64,000 nt of DNA. It comes from AC-43 sp963728855 (GTDB lineage Bacteria > Actinomycetota > Actinomycetes > Mycobacteriales > Micromonosporaceae). The notes beneath the pieces were generated by a model that saw only the letters and a list, made by a program, of their open reading frames with translations, did no database searches and was not told the origin of the DNA. Where the stretch lies: the NCBI GenBank assembly GCA_963728855.1, contig CAVSLN010000010.1:620001-684000 (forward strand), written 5' to 3'. The position numbers and the translations under genes are program-made. This document shows positions 57,718 through 64,000 of the stretch, one piece after another (the first letter of the stretch is position 1; each line of letters opens with the position of its first letter).

Positions 57718-59244
57718 ATGCGACGGATGGTGCTCGCGGTTGCCGCTGCTTTGGCAACCGTACTCTTCCTGGTAACCCCGGCTTCCGCGGCGCCGTCGCC
57801 CGCCCCGGTTCCAGAAGCGGTCCCGGGCAAGAGCGTCTGCACCGTCGACAGCGCACTAGCCGGGATCACCGGGCTGGTCGCCACCGCCAACGGGTACGCC
57901 GTGGTGGTCAAGGCCGCGTCCAACATCACGATGAAGATCTACCTGCTGGACGCCGACTGCAAGCGCGCCAGGTCGCTCGGGTTCCCCGGCGCCGGAGCCC
58001 GCGACCCGCAGGACATCCAGATCGGCTCGGACGGCGTCTTCTGGGTCGCCGACACCGGCGACGACATCGCCAACCCGACCCGCAACAAGATCGCGCTGTG
58101 GAAGGTGACGCCGGACGGCCGGGGCACGCTCTACCGCTTCAGCTACCCGGAGGGAGCCGCCCACGCCAGTGAGGCGATGCTGTTGAACGGGGACGGTACG
58201 CCGATCTTCATCACCACGGCGACCTCCGGCGTGTCCGGGCTCTTCACCCCGAGCGCCGCGCCGGACCCCGCCAACACCGTGCCGCTCAAGCACGTCGGCG
58301 ACTTCACCCCGCAGAAGACCGGTACCAGCAACAAGCTCGGGCCGGTCGGGCAGACCCGGGTGACCGGGGCGGCCGACGCGCCGGACGGCAAGCACGTGGC
58401 GATCCGTACCTACTCCGACGCGTACGAGTGGGCCGTGCCGGGCGGCGACGTCGTGGCCGCGGTCACCCAGTCGACACCCCGGATCACCCCGCTGCCGGAC
58501 GAGCCGCAGGGCGAGGCGATCGCGTACAGCAAGGACGGCGCCAGCTTCCTCACCGTGTCCGACCTGACCACCAAGCAGCAGGGCGTGACACAGATCATGA
58601 AGTACCAGCCCAGCCCACCGGCCGCCCCGGCGAAGGCGGACACCAACGGTGCGGCTACGGGCGCCAGCAAGGGCGACAACCGGGGCTGGTTCAGCCGGCT
58701 GGGCCTGCAGGACTACCTGCGGATCATCGGCGCGGTCGGGGTGATCGGTCTGATCATGGTCATCGCGGGCGTGATCGGTATCCAGCGTGCCCGCAAGCGC
58801 AAGCCGCCCGCGGGCAACGGCAGGCGCCGGGACGAGCCGCTGCCGTACGACGACGACCCGCGCTCGGCGGTCGAGCCCTCCGAGGCGATGGCGGCGGCAC
58901 CGGCGGGCCGGCTGTACGGCGCCGAGCCGTACGAGTCGCAGCGGTACGGCTCGCGCGGCGACTATCCGCGCCAGCCCGAGCGGCCCCGGGGCACCGTGTA
59001 CGGCGCCGACGACCGCGGGTCCGGGTACCGCGACGACCGCGACCCGTACGCGGCCGACCCGTACGCTGCCCCCGACCCGTACGCGTCCCCGCCTCCTACC
59101 AACGGCAACGGCCAGAGCCGGCCGCCGCGCGGAGGAGTCGCCCGCTCGCACCGCTCCGGCGGCCGGCGCGACGCCTGGGACGCGGGTGACGGCCGGCGGG
59201 GTTACTCCAACGAGCACGATGGCTTCGGCGACATGCTCGGGTAG
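57718..59244 (+). CDS. Exported membrane-anchored protein, propeller-like, with Tyr/Asp-rich cytoplasmic tail
   Basis: A 508-residue protein. A signal peptide (MRRMVLAVAAALATVLFLVT, cut after PASA) is followed by an extracellular beta-propeller-like domain of about 290 residues (VFWVADTGDDIANPTRNKIA, EGAAHASEAMLLNGDGTPIF, GKHVAIRTYSDAYEWAVPGG). One membrane helix follows (LRIIGAVGVIGLIMVIAGVI). The cytoplasmic tail of about 140 residues is rich in Arg, Asp, Pro and Tyr, with repeats such as DPYAADPYAAPDPYASP and EPYESQRYG. Related to uncharacterised actinobacterial proteins found near lexA. The many tyrosines are a possible phosphorylation or scaffold region; the function is unknown. Confidence 0.75.
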   Translation: MRRMVLAVAAALATVLFLVTPASAAPSPAPVPEAVPGKSVCTVDSALAGITGLVATANGYAVVVKAASNITMKIYLLDADCKRARSLGFPGAGARDPQDIQIGSDGVFWVADTGDDIANPTRNKIALWKVTPDGRGTLYRFSYPEGAAHASEAMLLNGDGTPIFITTATSGVSGLFTPSAAPDPANTVPLKHVGDFTPQKTGTSNKLGPVGQTRVTGAADAPDGKHVAIRTYSDAYEWAVPGGDVVAAVTQSTPRITPLPDEPQGEAIAYSKDGASFLTVSDLTTKQQGVTQIMKYQPSPPAAPAKADTNGAATGASKGDNRGWFSRLGLQDYLRIIGAVGVIGLIMVIAGVIGIQRARKRKPPAGNGRRRDEPLPYDDDPRSAVEPSEAMAAAPAGRLYGAEPYESQRYGSRGDYPRQPERPRGTVYGADDRGSGYRDDRDPYAADPYAAPDPYASPPPTNGNGQSRPPRGGVARSHRSGGRRDAWDAGDGRRGYSNEHDGFGDMLG

Positions 59245-59293
59245 GAGCCACCCCTCCGGCCCGCCGCACAAGCCCGCTTGGCCGGCCGGGCGG

Positions 59294-60106
59294 TCAGATC
59301 CGCCGCAACACGGCGACCACCCGGCCGAGGATGGTCGCGTCGTCACCGTTGATCGGGTCGAAGGCCGGGTTACGCGGCAGCAGCCAGACGTGCCCGTCGC
59401 GGTGCCGGTAGGCCTTGACGGTCGCCTCACCGTCGATCATCGCCGCCACGATCTCGCCGTTGTTGGCGGTCGGCTGTTGGCGGACCACCACCCAGTCGCC
59501 GTCACAGATCGCGGCTTCCAGCATCGAGTCACCCTTGACCTGCAGCGTGAACAAAGTGCCCTCGCCGACCAGCTCCCTGGGCAACGGGAAGACGTCCTCG
59601 ATGGACTGTTCGGCGAGGATCGGCCCACCAGCGGCGATCCGGCCGAGCAGCGGCACATACGCGGGCGCCGGCCGGGCAGCGCGCAGCGCCTCGTCCTCCT
59701 CCGGCGTCAGGTCGGTCGGCGTACGGACGTCCACCGCCCGTGGCCGGTTGGGGTCACGGCGCAGGTAGTTCTTCTTCTCCAGCTCCTTGAGCTGGTAGGC
59801 GACGCTGGACGGGGAGACCAGACCGACCGCCTCGCCGATCTCGCGCACGCTCGGCGGGTAGCCGTGCTCCTCGACCCAGTCTCGGATGAACGTCAGGATC
59901 CGCCGCTGCCGGGTGGTGAGGTCCTCGGCGGGCAGCTCGGTCTCGCCGCTGGCCATGGCGGACACCGGGCGCAGGTGAGCCGGGCCGGACCGGGCCTCCC
60001 GCCGCGGCGCGGCCTGGGCCGGCTCGCGCCGACGCCGGTCCCGCTCGCCGCCGCGCCCGCTGCTGTCGTCGGCTCGCCGCGCCCTGGTGCGGTCCTCGGT
60101 CGACAC
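59294..60106 (-). CDS. lexA: SOS repressor LexA
   Basis: An autoproteolytic repressor of the SOS regulon. A winged-helix N-domain (LTTRQRRILTFIRDWVEEHG, PPSVREIGEAVGLVSPSSVA, YQLKELEKKNYLRR) is followed by the cleavage site Ala-Gly in LLGRIAAGGPILAE, the catalytic Ser in TLQVKGDSMLEAAI and Lys in EATVKAYRHRDGHVWLLPRN. Start GTG 60106 (270 residues) follows GGGAG at eight bases and adds an Arg-rich extension; ATG 59956 (220 residues) would give the standard length. A perfect SOS box lies in the divergent gap to the LysM gene. Confidence 0.95.
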   Translation of the reverse strand: MSTEDRTRARRADDSSGRGGERDRRRREPAQAAPRREARSGPAHLRPVSAMASGETELPAEDLTTRQRRILTFIRDWVEEHGYPPSVREIGEAVGLVSPSSVAYQLKELEKKNYLRRDPNRPRAVDVRTPTDLTPEEDEALRAARPAPAYVPLLGRIAAGGPILAEQSIEDVFPLPRELVGEGTLFTLQVKGDSMLEAAICDGDWVVVRQQPTANNGEIVAAMIDGEATVKAYRHRDGHVWLLPRNPAFDPINGDDATILGRVVAVLRRI

Positions 60107-60301
60107 GTCGGTCACTCCCTTGGTCGGCTGGGTGGATGTCGCGTCACGGGTGGGGCTTGTCGGCTGTGGCGGGATTACCCCGTCTTCGTGGCACTGACCG
60201 TATCCCGCCGGTCTGACAACTTCAAACATCTGTACGACACGGCGCGTCGCGCCGCTCGACAGGGCGCACGGGTTCTGGTAGACCTTCGTACGTCCGTACG
60301 A

Positions 60302-60317
60302 TCGAACGGCCGTTCGA
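60302..60317. promoter_or_regulatory. LexA-binding SOS box
   Basis: TCGAACGGCCGTTCGA, a perfect 16-bp palindrome matching the actinobacterial/Gram-positive SOS box TCGAAC-N4-GTTCGA. It lies 12 bp before the first LysM-gene start and about 195 bp before lexA, so it can repress both. Confidence 0.92.
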
Positions 60318-60329
60318 CGAAGGGGCGGG

Positions 60330-60752
60330 GTGGGGACCGTGCGTGGCATCACAGCGCTGGGCGGGCAGAAGGTGCCGGGCGGGCAGGCGGTGTGTGGGCA
60401 GGCGGTGGGCGGGCAGGCGGCGGGGGAGTCGGCGCGGCGGCACCGTTCGGGGGAGCGGCGCCGCCGCGGCGTCCGGCTCACCCGTCGGGGCCGGGCCGTG
60501 CTGTGGCTCACCGCGCTGCTGGTGGCCGGGCTGGGGCTGGTGCTGGCGGCGCCGGCGAGCGAGGCGGCCGACCCGGCCGGGCCGGACCGCACGGTGGTGG
60601 TGCAGCCAGGCGACACGCTGTGGTCCATTGCCCAGCGGTACGTGCCCGGTGGCGACCCGTACGCGACGATCGACGAGATCCGCCGGCTCAACGGGCTGCC
60701 CGGGTACACGGTCCAGGCGGGCGAGAAGCTGACCCTCCCGCGGGCTCGGTGA
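60330..60752 (+). CDS. LysM-domain protein, SOS-linked (Rv2719c/ChiZ slot)
   Basis: A 140-residue protein with a Gly/Gln then Arg-rich cytoplasmic N-terminus, one membrane helix (AVLWLTALLVAGLGLVLAAP) and an extracellular LysM peptidoglycan-binding domain (VVVQPGDTLWSIAQRYVPGG, IDEIRRLNGLPGYTVQAGEK). Divergent position from lexA and SOS box match M. tuberculosis Rv2719c (ChiZ), a damage-induced protein that interferes with division. Starts GTG 60330 or GTG 60339 behind GAAGGGG. Confidence 0.88.
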   Translation: MGTVRGITALGGQKVPGGQAVCGQAVGGQAAGESARRHRSGERRRRGVRLTRRGRAVLWLTALLVAGLGLVLAAPASEAADPAGPDRTVVVQPGDTLWSIAQRYVPGGDPYATIDEIRRLNGLPGYTVQAGEKLTLPRAR

Positions 60753-60823
60753 TGGTGCTCCGGCGCGCTCGGTGATCGAGGCGCGACGATTCGAGTTGGG
60801 GGGCGACGCGCGGGCCGTTCGGC

Positions 60824-60875
60824 TTGCATCTGGGGGGCGGGCGGACTAACGTCCACAACATCTAGTAGTTACAGG
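60824..60875 (+). promoter_or_regulatory. Candidate tandem NrdR boxes upstream of nrdR-nrdJ
   Basis: ACATCTAGTAGT within CACAACATCTAGTAGTTAC (60854-60872) resembles NrdR boxes. A weaker GCATCTGGGG lies at 60826-60835, 32 bp upstream, about three helical turns, the arrangement reported for NrdR targets. The remaining gap 60753-61025 shows no gene. Confidence 0.45.
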
Positions 60876-61025
60876 GGTGTAAGTCATCCACAGGTTGGGG
60901 ATTTCGCTCCGGACCTTCGCAGCTGGCCGCGGCGCCGACGTACGCCTTTCGAGGCGGCTTCGGCTCCTGTCGGCGTGCCCGGAGCCCGACGCGACCCCTG
61001 CCGTACCCGGATCGGAGGTGGCGCG

Positions 61026-61514
61026 ATGCGGTGCCCGTACTGCCGCCACGCCGACTCCCGGGTGGTCGACTCCCGCGAGGCCGACGACGGTCAGCTGATC
61101 CGCCGCCGGCGGTCCTGCCCGGAGTGCGGCAAGCGGTTCACCACCGTCGAGGAGGCCGTCCTCGCCGTGGTGAAGCGCAGCGGGGTGACCGAGCCGTTCA
61201 GCCGGGGGAAGATCATCTCGGGGGTACGCAAGGCGTGCCAGGGCCGGCCGGTGGACGAGGACGCCATCGCGCTGCTGGCGCAGAAGGTCGAGGAGACCAT
61301 CCGGGCGCGGGGCGCCGCCGAGGTGCCGAGCCACGAGGTCGGCCTGGCGATCCTGGGACCGCTGCGCGACCTGGACGAGGTGGCGTACCTGCGCTTCGCC
61401 AGCGTGTACCGCTCGTTCGAGTCGCTGTCGGACTTCGAGCGGGAGATCGCCACGCTGCGCGCGGGCCGCGGCTCCCCGGACGGGCCGCCGGCGCAGCCGG
61501 CCGCCGTCGGCTGA
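61026..61514 (+). CDS. nrdR: Transcriptional repressor NrdR
   Basis: A 162-residue repressor of ribonucleotide reductase genes. The N-terminal zinc ribbon (MRCPYCRHADSRVVDSREAD, RRRRSCPECGKRFTTVE) has the four cysteines. The ATP-cone domain follows (VVKRSGVTEPFSRGKIISGV, GRPVDEDAIALLAQKVEETI) and binds ATP/dATP. The ATG at 61026 follows GGAGG at seven bases. It lies 65 bp before nrdJ, its expected target, in one transcription unit. Confidence 0.95.
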   Translation: MRCPYCRHADSRVVDSREADDGQLIRRRRSCPECGKRFTTVEEAVLAVVKRSGVTEPFSRGKIISGVRKACQGRPVDEDAIALLAQKVEETIRARGAAEVPSHEVGLAILGPLRDLDEVAYLRFASVYRSFESLSDFEREIATLRAGRGSPDGPPAQPAAVG

Positions 61515-61579
61515 GCCGGTCGAGTTCGTCGAAGTTGGGAAACTGTGCGGCGCTGCGCCGCGGACACTAGGGGGATGGG

Positions 61580-64000
61580 ATGACGGGGGCCGTGGGCACG
61601 TCGTCAGGTACGGGTGGGGCCAAGGGCAAGGGCCGGGCGACGACCGGGAACGGTCTGCACGTCGAGCGGGTGTGGACGACCGAGGGGGTCCATCCGTACG
61701 ACGAGGTGACCTGGGAGCGCCGGGACGTCGTGATGACGAACTGGCGCGACGGGTCGGTCAACTTCGAGCAGCGGGGCGTGGAGTTCCCGGACGTCTGGTC
61801 GGTGAACGCCGCCAACATCGTGACCACCAAGTACTTCCGGGGCGCGCTGGGTACGCCCGAGCGGGAGTGGAGCCTGCGCCAGCTCATCGACCGGGTGGTG
61901 CGCACCTACCGCAAGGCGGGCGAGGAGCACGGCTACTTCGCCACCGCCGCCGACGCCGAGGTCTTCGACCACGAGCTGACCTGGATGCTGCTGCACCAGG
62001 TGTTCAGCTTCAACTCGCCGGTCTGGTTCAACGTCGGTACCGCCTCCCCGCAGCAGGTCAGTGCGTGCCTGCCGTACCACGCGCTGGTCAGTACCACGGG
62101 CGGGCTCGTGCCGATCGGCAAGCTGGTCGAGGACAAGGCCGTGGGCACGAAGGTCCATGACGCGCACGGCGTGACCCGCGTGGTGGCGACCAAGGCCAAC
62201 GGCGTACGGGACGTGCTGCGGCTGCACACCAAGGCCGGCTACCGGCTCGACGTCACGGCCGACCACCTGGTCTGGCGCAGCACCGGAGACGGCACGGGGA
62301 GCTTCGTTGAGGCGGGCACCCTGGTGCCGGGCGACCAGCTCGAATGGCACCGCCGGGACAGCTATGGCGAGGTCGAGATCGATCTAGGGGAGATCGCCGA
62401 GGCGACTCTCGCCGGATGGCTCCAGTCGGACGGGTTCGTCGGCCAGTACGAGACGGGTACCAACCGTTCGCTGACCATCGAGGCGATGACCGTCAACGAC
62501 GACGAACTGGAATGGGTGACCGCCGCACTGAACGCGGTGTTTCCCGGCGCGCACCGGCACGAGCGCGCGGTGGAGACCCAGGACACCAGCCTGGACTGCC
62601 GGCGCACCCGGCTCTACGGAGAGCACCCGCGCCCGTTCGTCGAGCGGTGGGACCTGCTCACCCGGGGCACCGAGATGGCCGTACCCCCAAGGCTTTTCGC
62701 CGCCCCGCTGCCGGTCGTCGCGGCCTACCTCAAGAGCCTCTTCCAGGCCGAGGGCTACGTCTCCCGCCGTGACCGGTCGACGTTGGTCGCCCTTGACATG
62801 ATCTCGGAGGAACTGGTCCGCGGCGTGCAGAGCCTGTTGCTCCGGTTCGGCATCTTCTCGCGGGTGTCGTTCAAGGCCGACCCACGTCGGGACCGCCACG
62901 GCTGCTGGTCCCTGCACATCCAGAACGACGGCGACCGGCGGGTCTTCGCCGACGAGATTGGCTTCGTGGACGCCCGGAAGTCCGGCAAGCTCGCAGCCAG
63001 CTTCGACCTGGCCGGCCGCGGGGCGAAGCCGACCAAGCGACTGGAGATCGCGCGCGTCGAGCACCTCGGCCCGATGGAGGTCTACGACATCCAGACTGAG
63101 AGCGGTGAGTTCCTGGCCGGCGGCCTGCGTGTGCACAACTGTTTCATCCTGGCCGTGGACGACTCGATGGACTCGATCCTCGACTGGTACAAGGAAGAGG
63201 GCCTGATCTTCAAGGGCGGCTCCGGCTCGGGCGTGAACCTCTCCCGGATCCGGTCGTCCAAGGAGCTGCTGTCCTCCGGCGGTACGGCGTCCGGCCCGGT
63301 GAGCTTCATGCGCGGCGCGGACGCCAGCGCCGGCACCATCAAGTCCGGCGGTGCGACCCGGCGCGCGGCGAAGATGGTCATCCTCGACGTCGACCACCCC
63401 GACGTGGTCGAGTTCATCGAGACCAAGGCGCGCGAGGAGGACAAGATCCGGGCGCTGCGCGACGCCGGATTCGACATGGACCTGGGCGGGGCGGACATCG
63501 TCAGCGTGCAGTACCAGAACGCCAACAACTCGGTACGGGTGACGGCCGAGTTCATGAAGGCGGTCGAGGAGGGCGGCAGCTTCGAGCTGCGCGGCCGGCT
63601 GGACGGCTCGGTCATCGAGACGATCGACGCCAGGGTGCTGTTCCGCAAGATGGCGCAGGCGGCGTGGGAGTGCGCCGACCCGGGCATCCAGTACGACGAC
63701 GTGATCAACCACTGGCACACCTGCCCCGAGACCGGCCGGATCACCGCGTCCAACCCGTGCTCGGAGTACATGCACCTGGACAACTCCTCGTGCAACCTGG
63801 CCTCGCTCAACCTGCTGAAGTTCCTGCGCGCCGACGGCGGGTTCGAGGTGGCGAGGTTCGTCCGGTCGGTCGAGCTGGTGATCACGGCGATGGACATCTC
63901 CATCTCCTTCGCCGACTTCCCGACCGCGAAGATCGGCGAGACCAGCCGCGCGTACCGGCAGCTCGGCATCGGGTACGCCAACCTGGGCGCGCTGCTGATG
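61580..64000 (+). CDS. nrdJ: Vitamin B12-dependent (class II) ribonucleotide reductase with intein, 3' end outside window
   Basis: 807 codons are visible; the frame is open to the window end. The enzyme reduces ribonucleotides to deoxyribonucleotides using adenosylcobalamin. N-extein: HPYDEVTWERRDVVMTNWRD, FSFNSPVWFNVG and SPQQVSA, then the intein at Cys163. C-extein: CFILAVDDSMDSILDWYKEE, IFKGGSGSGVNLSRIRSSKE, GGATRRAAKMVILDVDHPD and ASNPCSEYMHLDNSSCNLAS, the last being the finger-loop active-site region with Cys and Glu. ATG 61580 is chosen over the ATG at 61575, which reads into a stop. Co-transcribed with nrdR. Confidence 0.95.
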   Translation, partial: MTGAVGTSSGTGGAKGKGRATTGNGLHVERVWTTEGVHPYDEVTWERRDVVMTNWRDGSVNFEQRGVEFPDVWSVNAANIVTTKYFRGALGTPEREWSLRQLIDRVVRTYRKAGEEHGYFATAADAEVFDHELTWMLLHQVFSFNSPVWFNVGTASPQQVSACLPYHALVSTTGGLVPIGKLVEDKAVGTKVHDAHGVTRVVATKANGVRDVLRLHTKAGYRLDVTADHLVWRSTGDGTGSFVEAGTLVPGDQLEWHRRDSYGEVEIDLGEIAEATLAGWLQSDGFVGQYETGTNRSLTIEAMTVNDDELEWVTAALNAVFPGAHRHERAVETQDTSLDCRRTRLYGEHPRPFVERWDLLTRGTEMAVPPRLFAAPLPVVAAYLKSLFQAEGYVSRRDRSTLVALDMISEELVRGVQSLLLRFGIFSRVSFKADPRRDRHGCWSLHIQNDGDRRVFADEIGFVDARKSGKLAASFDLAGRGAKPTKRLEIARVEHLGPMEVYDIQTESGEFLAGGLRVHNCFILAVDDSMDSILDWYKEEGLIFKGGSGSGVNLSRIRSSKELLSSGGTASGPVSFMRGADASAGTIKSGGATRRAAKMVILDVDHPDVVEFIETKAREEDKIRALRDAGFDMDLGGADIVSVQYQNANNSVRVTAEFMKAVEEGGSFELRGRLDGSVIETIDARVLFRKMAQAAWECADPGIQYDDVINHWHTCPETGRITASNPCSEYMHLDNSSCNLASLNLLKFLRADGGFEVARFVRSVELVITAMDISISFADFPTAKIGETSRAYRQLGIGYANLGALLM
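62066..63139 (+). other. NrdJ intein with LAGLIDADG homing endonuclease
   Basis: 358 codons. Cys1 is in CLPYHALVSTTGGLVPIGKL and block B in LDVTADHLVWRSTGDG. The dodecapeptides are ATLAGWLQSDGFVGQ and AYLKSLFQAEGYVSR, where Glu replaces Asp in the second. The C-terminus is VYDIQTESGEFLAGGLRVHN (His-Asn) and the +1 residue is Cys (CFILAVDD), the conserved redox cysteine of class II reductases. Splicing is therefore required for activity. All splicing residues are intact. Confidence 0.92.

Overview
The window is a GC-rich actinobacterial chromosome segment, most likely from Micromonosporaceae (genus not determined). Evidence: very high GC with GTG starts and C/G third positions, a consensus actinobacterial SOS box (TCGAAC-N4-GTTCGA), NrdR next to a class II ribonucleotide reductase, SARP/AfsR and MocR regulators, and a gene order that follows the Mycobacterium tuberculosis block around Rv2752c-Rv2718c. 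That block is RNase J, ftsK, pgsA, clgR, pspA, pspM, DUF3046, recA, recX, miaB, an Rv2728c-like gene, miaA, dapF, hflX, lexA, an Rv2719c-like LysM protein and nrdR. It has been opened in several places by accessory genes.

Layout. 1-3.7 kb: the frameshifted 3' end of rnj, a Uma2-type nuclease, a truncated remnant, and a secreted phosphoesterase split by a frameshift behind five 14-bp direct repeats. 3.8-12.7 kb: ftsK, a small membrane protein, rimO-pgsA-nat-cinA, then the envelope-stress set clgR-pspA-pspM. 12.7-18.8 kb: a GH46 chitosanase lipoprotein, a small membrane protein with a glutathionylspermidine-synthase-like enzyme, a membrane SGNH protein, an Fpg/Nei glycosylase and a methyltransferase pseudogene. 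18.8-21.2 kb: an A/T-richer two-gene island encoding a hemopexin-propeller/muramidase hybrid and a MACPF-like protein. 21.3-35.7 kb: miscellaneous metabolism, the large helicase Lhr, a broken response regulator, LysE, and a divergent PNPOx-GNAT/MocR pair. 35.8-41.8 kb: UdgX, an AfsR-like regulator and a DrrAB-like ABC exporter. 41.8-64 kb: folate genes, intein-containing recA, recX, rny, miaB, a DUF349 protein, a dioxygenase-like gene, miaA, dapF, malic enzyme, hflX, a membrane propeller protein, lexA/LysM, nrdR and intein-containing nrdJ, which runs off the end.

The most unusual feature is a set of short repeats. Family A (units 55-56 bp) and family B (units 40-42 bp) lie at the 3' ends of genes, always in the sense of the upstream gene, and several copies supply that gene's TGA stop. 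Within an array the units are nearly identical, while different arrays have diverged. Two other short elements sit inside coding sequences: C in the dioxygenase-like gene and D twice in lhr, both in frame. The second highlight is the hemopexin-muramidase/MACPF pair, which looks like a transferred effector or antagonism cassette.

Three genes (rnj, the phosphoesterase, a VOC protein) each carry a single-base frameshift, so assembly error must be excluded before calling them pseudogenes. No tRNA, rRNA, CRISPR array or insertion sequence was recognised.
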